DNA of 64,000 nucleotides from Endozoicomonas sp. GU-1 (lineage in GTDB: Bacteria; Pseudomonadota; Gammaproteobacteria; Pseudomonadales; Endozoicomonadaceae): positions 3,472,001 to 3,536,000 of the forward strand of contig NZ_CP114771.1 in assembly GCF_027366395.1 (NCBI RefSeq). Reading direction: 5' to 3'. Both the position numbers and the translations under genes were made by a program. The notes beneath the pieces were generated by a model, which saw nothing but the letters and a program-made list of their open reading frames with translations, had not been told where the DNA came from and ran no database searches. Shown here in pieces: positions 45,584 through 54,954 of this stretch (position 1 is the stretch's first letter; each line of letters begins with the position of its first letter).

Positions 45584-46669
45584 ATGAAATCCCTGATTAA
45601 AAAGGCCCTCGTCTCTGTGGCCACGGCCGGATTGATGACCCTGTCGACACTCTCGTCGGCGGTTGAAAAGCCGCTGAAAGTGGGCTTTGTCTATGTCGGC
45701 CCGGTGGGTGATGCCGGCTGGACCTATGGTCATGATGAAGGCCGACTGGAGATGGTTGAGAAGCTGGGCAAGAATATCGAAACCACTTATGTTGAGAGTG
45801 TCTCTGAAGGTGCCGATGCCGAGCGGGTCATCCGTAAGCTGGCACAGCAGGGACACGACCTGATCTTTACCACCTCGTTTGGCTACATGAACCCAACACT
45901 GAAAGTGGCCAAGCAATTTCCCAACGTTAAGTTCCAGCACGCCACGGGTTACAAGCGTGGCAAAAATGTTGGCACCTACTCTGCCCGCTTTTATGAAGGC
46001 CGTTACCTGACGGGCGTGATTGCCGGACATATGACCAAAAACAATGTGATTGGCTATGTGGGTTCATTCCCGATTCCTGAAGTGGTCCAGGGGATCAATG
46101 CCTTTACCCTCGGCCTGCGCAGTGTCAACCCGGATGCCACCGTGAAAGTGGTCTGGATCAACAGTTGGTACGACCCTGCCAAAGAGCGTGAAGCGGCTGA
46201 GTCACTGATTGCCCAGGGCGCCGACATCATCAACCAGCACACCGACTCACCCGCTCCGGTGCAGGCCGCCCAGGACAAAGGAGTATTTGCCTTTGGCTAT
46301 GACACGGACATGACACGCTTTGGTCCCGATGCCCACCTGACCGGCAGCATGGTTCACTGGGGGGGCTTCTATACTGACACGGCCAAAGCAGTACTGGATA
46401 AGCAGTGGAAGGCAGAAGATGTATGGGGCGGCTTCTCCGCAGGCATGGTTGAAATGGCCCCTTATAACAAAGCCATTCCTGAAACCGTTGTTGCCCAGGT
46501 CGAAGCCTTCAAGACACAGATTGCCGATGGCACCTTCACCATTTTTGAAGGCCCCATCAAGGCACAGGATGGTTCCATTAAAGTTTCAGAGGGTACAAAG
46601 CTGAACGATGGTGATATTCTGTCCATGAACTGGTATGTGGAGGGCGTTGAAGGCTCTTTGCCTAACTGA
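45584..46669 (+). CDS. BMP family nucleoside-binding lipoprotein-like protein
   Basis: The product has 361 residues, with a signal peptide (MKSLIKKALVSVATAGLMTL up to about residue 25, SSAVEKP), then the BMP fold: GFVYVGPVGDAGWTYGHDEG, ESVSEGADAERVIRKLAQ, GYVGSFPIPEVVQGINAFTL and GFGYDTDM-like AFGYDTDMTRFGPDAH. It captures nucleosides in the periplasm for the permeases. AAGGAG precedes the ATG. No lipobox cysteine is obvious, so it is probably soluble. Confidence 0.93.
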   Translation: MKSLIKKALVSVATAGLMTLSTLSSAVEKPLKVGFVYVGPVGDAGWTYGHDEGRLEMVEKLGKNIETTYVESVSEGADAERVIRKLAQQGHDLIFTTSFGYMNPTLKVAKQFPNVKFQHATGYKRGKNVGTYSARFYEGRYLTGVIAGHMTKNNVIGYVGSFPIPEVVQGINAFTLGLRSVNPDATVKVVWINSWYDPAKEREAAESLIAQGADIINQHTDSPAPVQAAQDKGVFAFGYDTDMTRFGPDAHLTGSMVHWGGFYTDTAKAVLDKQWKAEDVWGGFSAGMVEMAPYNKAIPETVVAQVEAFKTQIADGTFTIFEGPIKAQDGSIKVSEGTKLNDGDILSMNWYVEGVEGSLPN

Positions 46670-46689
46670 TCCCCACTTGATTGACAGAT

Positions 46690-46710
46690 CCTGGAGTCAT
46701 CGGCTCCAGG
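46690..46710 (+). terminator. Hairpin after the transporter operon
   Basis: CCTGGAG and CTCCAGG pair around a seven-base loop, 20 bases after the binding-protein stop. There is no T run, so it may be a stability hairpin; it also makes the TTG at 46681 an unlikely ubiC start. Confidence 0.5.
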
Positions 46711-46725
46711 CAGGATGTACTGCCG

Positions 46726-47265
46726 ATGCCCTTTGCTGACATGAACTGGCAACCCGCCCGGGATGCCAAAGCGATACCCAGCGCACTGCGTGAGATGATA
46801 CTGGATCAACATTCGTTGACCCGACGGCTGAAACAAGCACACAACAACGATTTTTTTGTCCGGGTCATTTCCCATGATTGGCAGGAGCCGGATGCATCAG
46901 AGAAAGCCTTTCTTCATTGCGATGATCAGCGTGCCAGCATAAGAGAAGTCCTGCTGTTTGGCTCAGGTCAACCGGTGGTTTTTGCCCGCAGTGTGTTACC
47001 AGAGTCCAGTCTGTCCGGTGAGAATAGAGTACTTCTGGAACTGGAGGACAGGCCATTAGGTGAATATATTTTCAGTCAGCCCGGCCTGCGCCGTGGACCG
47101 ATTGAAGTTGCCGATATCAAAGCCAGTGAATTTAACGCACACCTTGATGTGAAATTTACAGCAGAAATCGCCTGGGCCAGACGATCCTTGTTTTTTTTGC
47201 GGGATAAGCCTATTTCTGTTTGTGAGGTTTTTTTGCCTGAGCGTGAGGACGGAGGGGCTGTCTGA
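46726..47265 (+). CDS. ubiC: Chorismate lyase
   Basis: The ATG at 46726 (MPFADMNWQPARDAKAIP) gives 179 residues; a TTG 45 bases upstream lies in a hairpin region. Features: SALREMILDQHSLTRRLKQA, then VREVLLFGSG-like IREVLLFGSGQPVVFARSVL, and LGEYIFSQPGLRRGPIEV, which hold the family active-site arginine and glutamate. It converts chorismate to 4-hydroxybenzoate, the first step of ubiquinone synthesis. The ubiA gene it normally precedes is here 2 kb away. Confidence 0.92.
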   Translation: MPFADMNWQPARDAKAIPSALREMILDQHSLTRRLKQAHNNDFFVRVISHDWQEPDASEKAFLHCDDQRASIREVLLFGSGQPVVFARSVLPESSLSGENRVLLELEDRPLGEYIFSQPGLRRGPIEVADIKASEFNAHLDVKFTAEIAWARRSLFFLRDKPISVCEVFLPEREDGGAV

Positions 47266-47341
47266 GAACAGCGCCTGGTTAACTCCTGGTAGCATGTGAA
47301 GGGCATTGCATTAAGCCGGTAATTTTTTTACTGCTAACGCC

Positions 47342-48337
47342 CTAATAACCATTGCTACCGGGTTGGGGCTTTTTGGAGAATAACCTGTCTAACAGGCCCA
47401 GCTTATGGGAACCTTCATCAACCTGTTGACGTTTGTTGTAGTCAGGATTTAAATAAACATATTCATCATTCGTACCACCTATACCATCATCATCAGTGAA
47501 TTCATTGTAACCAATGCGGATAGGGGAATCTTCACGAGATATCAGGTCATTTTCTATATAATGTTCTATTATTAAGTTTCTGGTTTTTTCACGTATATCT
47601 CCCAGGTTAAGAACTTTACCAATTACATCAACTACATTGCCATCTTTATCAAGAGTTTGAAGTTCAGCTCCCCACTTTAATAATTGCCTGATCAATTCAA
47701 AATTCCCGCTCAAAGCAGCTAACATGAGTGGTGTTTGTCCAATACCTTCGTTTGTGGTATCAAATTTCTGGTTTAGTTGTTCTGGTTTGGCGTATAGCTC
47801 CTTGACCAGATCCAACTTGCCAAGTCTGCACGCAAGAGCAAAAGGTGTGATGTCAAGGTAAGTTGTACCTTCAAAGGAAAACGAGCATCGATACCCGGAA
47901 AGTTCAGTGGCACCGTGTTCGGATAATAACCTTTTAGCGTTGGAAGTATCAGTGTCGGTAATCGCCGTTAACAGCGTTTTTATAAAAATGTCTGGGCTGG
48001 TGCGGTCTGCAGAGGGAGTGATTAAATCACTTTTCATCAATTTACACAGTGTCGATTCATAGCCTGAATCTTTACTGAAAGGCCTCTTCAGTGATTCGGA
48101 GGCATTCCTGACAGTGATTGAGGCAGCGCCATCTGGATTGATAACCTTGCAGGATACGCCAGCAATGGAAGTAGTGGGAGATGTTGGGGCATATATTTCT
48201 GTTTCGGTTTTTGGCGAAATTTTGGTGGTTGCAACACTGGAATCTGCAAAACGTGGCTCACTTTTAGTTTGTTTGTTTAAATCTGCACCAGAAGGTTTTT
48301 CATATTTCAGTGGCTGATCAGTATTCGTTACCTGCAT
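47342..48337 (-). CDS. Ankyrin-repeat protein
   Basis: The ATG at 48337, after GGAGA, is preferred. The 331-residue product has an unstructured T/S-rich N-terminal third, then about three to four ankyrin repeats between residues about 150 and 265, including TPFALACRLGKLDLVKELYA and GQTPLMLAALSGNFELIRQL. The C-terminus is acidic. Such proteins bind other proteins, and in symbionts are often effectors. There is no signal peptide. It lies between ubiC and ubiA, which are usually adjacent. Confidence 0.8.
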   Translation of the reverse strand: MQVTNTDQPLKYEKPSGADLNKQTKSEPRFADSSVATTKISPKTETEIYAPTSPTTSIAGVSCKVINPDGAASITVRNASESLKRPFSKDSGYESTLCKLMKSDLITPSADRTSPDIFIKTLLTAITDTDTSNAKRLLSEHGATELSGYRCSFSFEGTTYLDITPFALACRLGKLDLVKELYAKPEQLNQKFDTTNEGIGQTPLMLAALSGNFELIRQLLKWGAELQTLDKDGNVVDVIGKVLNLGDIREKTRNLIIEHYIENDLISREDSPIRIGYNEFTDDDGIGGTNDEYVYLNPDYNKRQQVDEGSHKLGLLDRLFSKKPQPGSNGY

Positions 48338-48578
48338 TTTAAAATCTCCATCAATGGTTATTTTTAACGAATATAAATGCCCGGCAGAGTCGATCATGAG
48401 CATTTGTAACGTGATGAAGAAAGTGTCTAAACAAAGCTTGTTGATAATCCCATAAATGATATTTTGACTGGGATGTACAAACTTCGGGTAAGAACTTTCT
48501 CAGAAACCATCACAACTGTACACTCAGACAGTAATTATCAGCCAAAGTTCCTTCTTGATTTGAAAAAAACGCAATGTC

Positions 48579-49262
48579 TCAGACAAAACCGGGAAGTATA
48601 GGCTCTGCTTTGTCAACAGCCGCCTGTCCAGCGGTAACTTTGTCCAATTGCTTCTCAAGACCATCCCAAAATCTTATTCGTGCTGAAATAGCCTCTTTCA
48701 CCTCGGCAACGGCCGACGCTTCTGAGGTTTTGTCCCCATTAATAAGTAGCTAACCATATGAAATCATATATTTCTGACTCCTTGTTCAGGCACTCTGCTT
48801 CGTTACAACTCCGGTCACATAGCTACGGCTATGCTCCCTCCGTTGTGCCTCGCATAGCACCTGCCCAAGTAGCCAGAAATATGTGATTCCATATGGCCAG
48901 CTACTTACAATGTTTCAACAGGTTTTCTGCTGCCGGGCCATGCTCATTCCCATCAAGGTCAATATGTCTCTCAAGGTAGTAGGTCATGGCAGGAACGGAC
49001 GCCGGGGGGGATTTCCCAATGATTCAACAGGGAAGAAAACATCTGCGGAATGGCATCTTCACGGCCGAAAAGAAAATAACTGGCTACTTCATAGAGAATA
49101 ATTTCATTAATGAAGCGGGCAGACGGGACATCCGTAACTGGCACCCAGGGTAGCGGCATGGAAGTAAACTCAAGCTGCAATCTTTTTGCCAGCGACATAA
49201 AATCCCATACAGCAAAGACCCTGACTATATTTCCAAAACACAGAACTCCAAGGGCGCAGATG
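48579..49262 (-). pseudogene. DUF3050-like pseudogene interrupted by a MITE
   Basis: Pieces of one DUF3050-type protein read leftward from the ubiA start: [19 protein letters not shown], then, after a shift in a run of seven G at 49004-49010, [21 protein letters not shown] 165-bp repeat follows (48743-48907), and then GDKTSEASAVAEVKEAISAR up to a TGA at 48579-48581. Removing the repeat with one TA copy restores frame (LLKHC-I-NGDK). The N-terminal part is missing, cut off where ubiA begins. It is clearly nonfunctional. Confidence 0.78.
48743..48907. mobile_element. 165-bp MITE with long inverted repeats
   Basis: Terminal inverted repeats start TAAGTAGC and end GCTACTTA, and continue for about 36 bases with mismatches (CCATATG-AATCA-ATATTTCTG and its complement). 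The middle carries a small hairpin (CATAGCTACGGCTATG). The two end TA pairs fit a TA target duplication of the IS630/Tc1-mariner kind. It has no coding capacity and sits inside the DUF3050 remnant. Confidence 0.78.
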
Positions 49263-50165
49263 AAATTTATACAATCGATAACAGGCGCTGATAAATGTGC
49301 AGAGCTGCTGGATCAGCATGTACCACGCTGGAAAGACTTTATTCAACTGGCTCGCCTTGATCGCCCCATCGGCATTTATCTACTGCTATGGCCAACACTC
49401 TGGGCGCTCTGGCTGGCGGCCGAAGGCATACCCTCGGTTGGTAATCTGGTGGTTTTCATTCTTGGGGTGGTGCTGACCCGCAGCGCTGGCTGTGTTGTTA
49501 ATGACTATGCTGACCGACATTTTGATGGTCATGTAAAACGAACCCGGCAACGTCCGTTGGTGACCGGAAAGATAACCTCGAAAGAATCCCTGATATACGC
49601 CGCCAGCCTGTTTTTCGTGGCCTTTCTGCTGGTATTGACCACCAATGCCCTGACCATTTATCTCTCCTTTGCCGCCCTGCTACTCGCCTCAGCCTACCCT
49701 TTTGCCAAACGACACACTTATCTGCCGCAAGTGGTATTGGGTGCCGCATTTGGCTGGTCCATCCCCATGGCATTTGCCGCCGAGGCCGACACGTTGACAA
49801 CTCAGACATGGCTGTTGTTTACCGCCAATCTGCTATGGACTGTCGCCTACGATACTCAGTATGCCATGGTGGACCGAGACGATGATTTGCAGATTGGCAT
49901 TAAGTCCACCGCCATTTTATTTGGCGAGATGGATAATCTGATTATTGCCTGTTTTCAGACGTTTACCCTGGTAGCCCTGGTGATGCTGGGGTTGCAGCTG
50001 GAATTAGCCTGGCCATTCTATGTCAGCCTTGTTGCCGCCGCCGCAGGTTTTACCCACCAGCAATGGTTAACCCGCAACCGTGAAAGGGATCCTTGTTTCA
50101 AAGCCTTTCTTTCTAATCATTGGGTTGGTGCCGCCATATTTCTCGGTCTGGCCTGTTCTCTGTGA
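49260..50165 (+). CDS. ubiA: 4-hydroxybenzoate polyprenyltransferase
   Basis: From the ATG at 49260 ([13 protein letters not shown], after AAGGGC) the product has 301 residues; an upstream in-frame extension is not native. The two aspartate-rich motifs are NDYADRHFD (81-89) and [13 protein letters not shown] (197-209), in a protein of about eight membrane segments. It attaches the prenyl chain to 4-hydroxybenzoate. It is followed by a hairpin and phoB, as in pseudomonads. Confidence 0.94.
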   Translation: MKFIQSITGADKCAELLDQHVPRWKDFIQLARLDRPIGIYLLLWPTLWALWLAAEGIPSVGNLVVFILGVVLTRSAGCVVNDYADRHFDGHVKRTRQRPLVTGKITSKESLIYAASLFFVAFLLVLTTNALTIYLSFAALLLASAYPFAKRHTYLPQVVLGAAFGWSIPMAFAAEADTLTTQTWLLFTANLLWTVAYDTQYAMVDRDDDLQIGIKSTAILFGEMDNLIIACFQTFTLVALVMLGLQLELAWPFYVSLVAAAAGFTHQQWLTRNRERDPCFKAFLSNHWVGAAIFLGLACSL

Positions 50166-50190
50166 TGACCGACTGAAACACCTGAATTTG

Positions 50191-50217
50191 AAGGTTGAGC
50201 CGAAAGCGCTCAACCTT
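50191..50217 (+). terminator. Hairpin after ubiA
   Basis: A perfect 10-bp stem (AAGGTTGAGC with GCTCAACCTT) around a seven-base loop, between ubiA and phoB. No strong T run follows, so termination may be partial. Confidence 0.6.
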
Positions 50218-50308
50218 CACCTCTTATCACTTCAACGACGGGAAAACAGTAACTCATGGGTTGGACAACCCGCAAAAAGTCCATCAAATTTTCCTCAACG
50301 TCATTTTT

Positions 50309-50341
50309 CTGTAACATTCCCTCGCTGTAATACCTGTCATA
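50309..50341 (+). promoter_or_regulatory. Possible PHO box upstream of phoB
   Basis: Three half-site-like elements lie here: CTGTAAC (50309), CTGTAAT (50325) and a perfect CTGTCAT (50334). The spacings (16 and 9) are not the canonical 11, so the match is suggestive only. phoB genes are usually self-activated. Confidence 0.45.
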
Positions 50342-50394
50342 AAGATAAACGGTTACCAAAGCAATCTTCTCTCATTCAACCCCGGGGTATTCTC

Positions 50395-51084
50395 ATGTCT
50401 GGCAAAACAATTCTAATTGTGGATGATGAAGCACCCATCAGGGAAATGGTCGCTATGGCGCTGGAAATGGCTGGTTATCAGTGCCTGGAAGCAGCTGATG
50501 CAAAACAGGCGCATTCACTGGTGGTGGATAACCGACCCGATTTGATCCTTCTGGACTGGATGCTACCGGACATCTCGGGTATCGAACTGGCCAGACGACT
50601 AAAGCGTGACCAGCTGACCGCAGAAATTCCGATCATTATGTTGACCGCCAAAGGGGAAGAAGACCATAAAATCCAGGGTCTGGAAACCGGTGCCGATGAT
50701 TACATCACCAAGCCTTTCTCCCCCCGCGAGCTCGCTGCCCGACTTAAGGCCGTACTGCGCAGAACTCATGGAATGGACGAACAGTCGGCTATCGTCGTCA
50801 AAGGACTGGAACTGGACCCTGTCAGCCACCGGGTCAGTATTGATGGCAACCCTGCCGAAATGGGGCCAACGGAATACCGGCTGCTGCAGTTCTTCCTGAC
50901 TCATCAGGAGCGAGCCTATTCCCGTGGGCAGTTGCTTGACCAGGTCTGGGGTGGCAATGTGTATGTTGAAGAGAGAACGGTGGATGTCCATATTCGCCGC
51001 CTGAGAAAAGCGCTGGGCAGTGGCTATGAGAATTACATTCAAACCGTCAGAGGTACTGGCTACCGTTTTTCCACTAAAGCGTAG
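50395..51084 (+). CDS. phoB: Phosphate regulon response regulator PhoB
   Basis: From the ATG at 50395 the product has 229 residues, the same as E. coli PhoB. The receiver domain has acidic residues in VDDEAP, phospho-accepting Asp54 (LLDWMLPD), and the conserved lysine in YITKPFSP. The C-terminal winged helix holds [10 protein letters not shown] and [12 protein letters not shown]. It activates phosphate-uptake genes under starvation. The upstream in-frame codons are not native. phoR follows. Confidence 0.94.
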   Translation: MSGKTILIVDDEAPIREMVAMALEMAGYQCLEAADAKQAHSLVVDNRPDLILLDWMLPDISGIELARRLKRDQLTAEIPIIMLTAKGEEDHKIQGLETGADDYITKPFSPRELAARLKAVLRRTHGMDEQSAIVVKGLELDPVSHRVSIDGNPAEMGPTEYRLLQFFLTHQERAYSRGQLLDQVWGGNVYVEERTVDVHIRRLRKALGSGYENYIQTVRGTGYRFSTKA

Positions 51085-51199
51085 AATGATGGAATTCAAT
51101 GAAAATGGCTTCAGTGACGTTTTCCTCATCACCGCCTGATGACATAAGAATGATGGTCAGGATCAATCACCATAAGCTCAACAAACTGCGGAACTGCCT

Positions 51200-52507
51200 G
51201 TGACCACCTCTGTCCGATCCTGGTTTACCGGTCGAATAGTGTCAATGCTTGCCATCGGGCTGCTGGTCGGCTGGCTGGCGGACCGGATTTTTCTGGGGCT
51301 TTTTCTTGCCACATTATTCTACCTTCTCTGGAGCCACCAGCAACTGCACCGATTGCTGATATGGCTTGATAAGGCTGCCCACAAAGAGCTGGATCCCCCG
51401 GAAAGCACAGGCGTATGGGGTGAGATCTTTGACGGTATTTATAGAATTCAGCGCAAACACAACCGCTCAAAACAGCGACTTGCCAGCGTGATAGAACGCA
51501 TACAGGAATCAACGGCAGCATTAAACGACGGAATCGTCATGGCCGACCAGAATGGTTCCCTTGAGTGGTGGAACCGTGCCGCCGGAGAGTTACTGGGCCT
51601 GCAAATGCCCGATGACCAGGGACAGCTCCTGACAAACCTGGTCAGAAATCCAAAATTTGCCCGCTATATGGACAATAGCCACGGCAAAGAGCCCATTAAG
51701 ATCGATTCACCGGTGCATGAGAGTCGGCAGCTTCAAATAGCCATTACCGTTTATGGGCAGGGCAATCGACTTCTGTTGGTCAGGGATGTCAGCCGGTTGC
51801 ATCAGCTTGAAATCATGAGAACCGATTTTGTTGCCAATGTTTCCCATGAATTGAGAACACCTCTAACCGTGATTTCCGGTTATCTGGAGACCATGAGTGA
51901 TGGTATGGCAATGAATCCGGATACACCGCCCATCTTTAATCGCGCTCTTGGTCAAATGCAGGAGCAGGCAACCAGAATGCAGCGACTGATTGAGGATCTT
52001 TTGTTACTTTCACGGCTTGAAGCGACGGAACCGGAAAGAATAAGTCAGTCAGTGATGCTTAAGTCTCTGCTTGCCGGTATCGTTAACGACGCCAAAGCAT
52101 TGAGTGGTGAAAATCAGCACCAGTTACAACTTGAATGCGACGATGAAGCCTTATTAACGGGGGATGCCGTGGAGCTGCGCAGTGCCTTTTCTAACCTGGT
52201 TTATAACGCTATCCGCTATACCCCGTCTGGGGGAAAGGTGCAGGTGAAGTGGTGGCAGGATCAGGAAGGTGGACATCTGATGGTTCAGGACAATGGTGTT
52301 GGCATTGACCCCGTTCATATTCCAAGACTGACTGAGCGTTTTTACCGGGTGGATAAGAGCCGCAGTCATGCGACAGGGGGGACCGGTCTTGGACTGGCGA
52401 TTGTAAAACATGTGTTATTAAGGCATGAAGGTCGTATCAGTATCAGTAGCCATCCGGGAAAAGGCAGTCGTTTTATATGTCACTTTCCCCTGTCGAGAAT
52501 CAAGTAA
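51200..52507 (+). CDS. phoR: Phosphate regulon sensor histidine kinase PhoR
   Basis: The product has 435 residues, with a GTG start (MTTSVRSWFTGRI). Two membrane segments lie at the N-terminus (about residues 12-30 and 32-46). A PAS-like domain follows (about 95-195), then the phosphorylated histidine in SHELRTPL (H216), then ATPase boxes (NLVYNAIRYTP, DNGVGID, GTGLGLAIVKH). It phosphorylates or dephosphorylates PhoB in response to phosphate. It lies 115 bases after phoB, the usual pair. Confidence 0.93.
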   Translation: MTTSVRSWFTGRIVSMLAIGLLVGWLADRIFLGLFLATLFYLLWSHQQLHRLLIWLDKAAHKELDPPESTGVWGEIFDGIYRIQRKHNRSKQRLASVIERIQESTAALNDGIVMADQNGSLEWWNRAAGELLGLQMPDDQGQLLTNLVRNPKFARYMDNSHGKEPIKIDSPVHESRQLQIAITVYGQGNRLLLVRDVSRLHQLEIMRTDFVANVSHELRTPLTVISGYLETMSDGMAMNPDTPPIFNRALGQMQEQATRMQRLIEDLLLLSRLEATEPERISQSVMLKSLLAGIVNDAKALSGENQHQLQLECDDEALLTGDAVELRSAFSNLVYNAIRYTPSGGKVQVKWWQDQEGGHLMVQDNGVGIDPVHIPRLTERFYRVDKSRSHATGGTGLGLAIVKHVLLRHEGRISISSHPGKGSRFICHFPLSRIK

Positions 52508-52596
52508 GCCAACGTCGTCAACGTATAGCAGGCCGGTTGAACACGATCTTTCCGGTAAATGGTGATATTAACGCCGTACTTGCCAAAATACAAAAT

Positions 52597-52623
52597 AAAA
52601 AAGGGTCTGCAAGACCCTTTTTT
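52597..52623. terminator. Bidirectional rho-independent terminator
   Basis: AAAAAAGGGTCT pairs with AGACCCTTTTTT around GCA. It has a T run on both strands and lies between convergent phoR and the H-NS-like gene, serving both. Confidence 0.9.
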
Positions 52624-52641
52624 ATTCAGAGCGAATAAAAC

Positions 52642-53082
52642 TTACTCTTCGATCTGTTCCAGAGCGCAGTCCAGACGCTTCTTGCCAGTGCGCTCCAGGT
52701 ACGCCTGGAAATCACGTGGCAGACGGCCAGTAGTGGCACCTTCCCACTTAATGCGCTCACCCGCTTCGTTTTCGTATTCAAAAGTGTACTTTTGAATGTT
52801 TCTGCGACGCTTCTGTACTGTCTCTTCCGGTTCCAGATTACCCACACCCAGATCATTCATGGAAACACCACGGTCAGCCATAATCTGCTTGATGGCTTCA
52901 ATGCTTTCCTGCTTCTTCTTACGCTTTTCTTCGTCTTTGGCACGTGCTTCCTGCTTCTCAGTCAGCACATCGTTCAGACGGGAAATGATACGCTCCAGAT
53001 CTTCCGCGTGTACATCTTTAAACAGTGAGCGAATACGGGTTTTGCTGCTGAGGCGATGCAGAACTTCTTCAAAAATATTCAT
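52642..53082 (-). CDS. H-NS-family nucleoid protein
   Basis: The product has 146 residues. The N-terminal half is a coiled-coil oligomerisation region (KKKQESIEAIKQIMADRG), and the C-terminal DNA-binding part has YENEAGERIKWEGATTGRLP in place of the usual WxGQGR-P loop. The loop sequence differs, so target preference may be unusual. H-NS-type proteins silence AT-rich, often foreign, DNA. A bidirectional terminator follows. Confidence 0.85.
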   Translation of the reverse strand: MNIFEEVLHRLSSKTRIRSLFKDVHAEDLERIISRLNDVLTEKQEARAKDEEKRKKKQESIEAIKQIMADRGVSMNDLGVGNLEPEETVQKRRRNIQKYTFEYENEAGERIKWEGATTGRLPRDFQAYLERTGKKRLDCALEQIEE

Positions 53083-53318
53083 TTACTCTACGACTCCTTG
53101 GTCTTGATAGAACTTCCTACTTAGGAATAAAGATGTTCAATTCGATGAACTTTATACAGCAAGATTTTTTTAGATGGAAGTACCATTATATAAATTTTAA
53201 AAATAATGTGAATCACTGATAGTAAAAACTGTCAGTTTATTAATCCAAAATCAGGCAGGTTGTTTTTTTGATCAAAAGGAATAAGTTGTATAACTCCGAT
53301 ATGGATCATGTTGAATGG

Positions 53319-53392
53319 GAACCACAAAGGACACAAAGAGCACCAAGGAAAAGAAAAGCTCTTCTTCGTGCTCTTTGTGTCCTTTGTGGTTC
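53319..53392. repeat. 74-bp palindrome (ACCACAAAG family), host copy
   Basis: The arms match perfectly for 25 bases (GAACCACAAAGGACACAAAG and onward) around an imperfect centre with AAGAAAAGCTCTT. It is closely related to the repeat at 19555-19630 in the prophage. It lies between spoVR and the H-NS-like gene. Confidence 0.9.
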
Positions 53393-53451
53393 AAAAATTA
53401 ATGGATAGTTGCTTAATATTTACCGTAAGCGTACCAGCAATCAATCGACGT

Positions 53452-54954
53452 TTATTTGCGTTTCTTATTCTCACTGCACTGCCAGCTTTGAGTGACTGCG
53501 CCATTTTCAAACGACTCAATCTCCACATCAAACTGCCAGATCCGGTGTATATGCTTCAACAGCTCGTCGGTCTCTTTTCCCAATGGCCGACCTTCATGCT
53601 GGTAATGACGGAGCGTCAGCATGCGGTCACCCCGGATATTGACATTATAAACCTGAATGTTTGGTTCCCGATTACCCAGGTTATACTGAGCGGCCAGTGA
53701 CTCACGGATGGCCTTATAGCCTGTTTCATCGTGAATACTGTCCACCTCAAGATAAGTGCGAGACTCATCATCCAAAATTGAAAACAGTCTTAAATCTCGC
53801 ATCACTTTGGGTGATAGAAACTGCAGGATAAAGCTTTCATCCTTAAAGTTTTTCATGGCAAAGTGCACAGTATCCAGCCAGTCGCTGCCGGCAATATCCG
53901 GAAACCACTCCCGGTCTTCATCGGTAGGGTTTTCACAAATACGACGAATATCCATAAACATATTGAAGCCGAGGGTGTATGGATTGATGCCACTGTATTG
54001 CGGGCTATCAAAAGGTGGCTGATAGATAACACTGGAATGGGAGTGAAGAAACTCCAGCATAAAACCATCGGACACCTTGCCTTCATTGTATAGCTCATGC
54101 AGAAGGTGGTAATGCCAGAAACAGGCCCACCCCTCATTCATCACCTGAGTCTGTTTCTGAGGGTAGTAGTATTGGGCAATTTTTCTGGCTATTCGCAACA
54201 GCTCCCGCTGCCAGGTTTCCAATAACGGTGCATTCTTTTCCAGGAAATAGAGCAGGTTTTCTTCCGGGTCTTTAGGAAAGCGCTCTTCCTGTTCCTGCTC
54301 ATCTTTCTCAACCTTTGGAATGGTGGTCCAAATGTCGTTCAGAGTTCTCTGGATATACTCCGCCCTCTCTTCCTGCCGGGCCTGTTCCTGCTCAGCGGAT
54401 AAGGGCCGGGGCCGTTTATATCGATTCACTCCCTGATTCATTAATGCATGACAGGCGTCGAGTATTTCCTCGACCGCCTCAATGCCATACTTCTCTTCAC
54501 ATTGTGCAATATAATGTTTAGCAAATAACAGGTAGTCGATAATGGACTCGGCATCGGTCCAGGTTTGAAACAGATAGTTCCCTTTAAAGAATGAGTTATG
54601 ACCATAGCTGGCATGGGCTAATACCAGTGCCTGCATGGTCATGGTATTTTCTTCCATTAAATAGGCAATGCAGGGATTTGAGTTAATCACAATTTCATAG
54701 GCCAGCCCCATTCTGCCCCGTTGGTAGTTTTGCTGGGTATGAAGAAAGTGTTTACCAAAACTCCAGTGGTTATACATTAATGGCATACCCGTTGAGGCAT
54801 AGGCATCCATCATCTGTTCAGAGCTGATAATCTCAATTTGATTCGGGTAGGTTTCAAGGCGGAAGCGATCAGCAAGACGGGCCAGTTCCCTGTCGTATTC
54901 CTGAATCAGCTCAAACGTCCACTCCGGCTCACTGGAAATCAACTGGCTGCTCAT
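53452..54954 (-). CDS. SpoVR family protein
   Basis: The product has 500 residues, with the family start [20 protein letters not shown], then [20 protein letters not shown] and the [19 protein letters not shown] region. E. coli YcgB is the closest known relative by name. In many proteobacteria it forms a conserved cluster with a PrkA kinase and YeaH, and is tied to stationary phase and stress; the biochemistry is unknown. It starts within the last bases of yeaH. Confidence 0.93.
   Translation of the reverse strand: MSSQLISSEPEWTFELIQEYDRELARLADRFRLETYPNQIEIISSEQMMDAYASTGMPLMYNHWSFGKHFLHTQQNYQRGRMGLAYEIVINSNPCIAYLMEENTMTMQALVLAHASYGHNSFFKGNYLFQTWTDAESIIDYLLFAKHYIAQCEEKYGIEAVEEILDACHALMNQGVNRYKRPRPLSAEQEQARQEERAEYIQRTLNDIWTTIPKVEKDEQEQEERFPKDPEENLLYFLEKNAPLLETWQRELLRIARKIAQYYYPQKQTQVMNEGWACFWHYHLLHELYNEGKVSDGFMLEFLHSHSSVIYQPPFDSPQYSGINPYTLGFNMFMDIRRICENPTDEDREWFPDIAGSDWLDTVHFAMKNFKDESFILQFLSPKVMRDLRLFSILDDESRTYLEVDSIHDETGYKAIRESLAAQYNLGNREPNIQVYNVNIRGDRMLTLRHYQHEGRPLGKETDELLKHIHRIWQFDVEIESFENGAVTQSWQCSENKKRK

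Noticed and set aside
48883-49101. 72-codon rightward frame
   Set aside because: It lies antisense to the DUF3050 fragments; the minus strand carries the recognisable protein.
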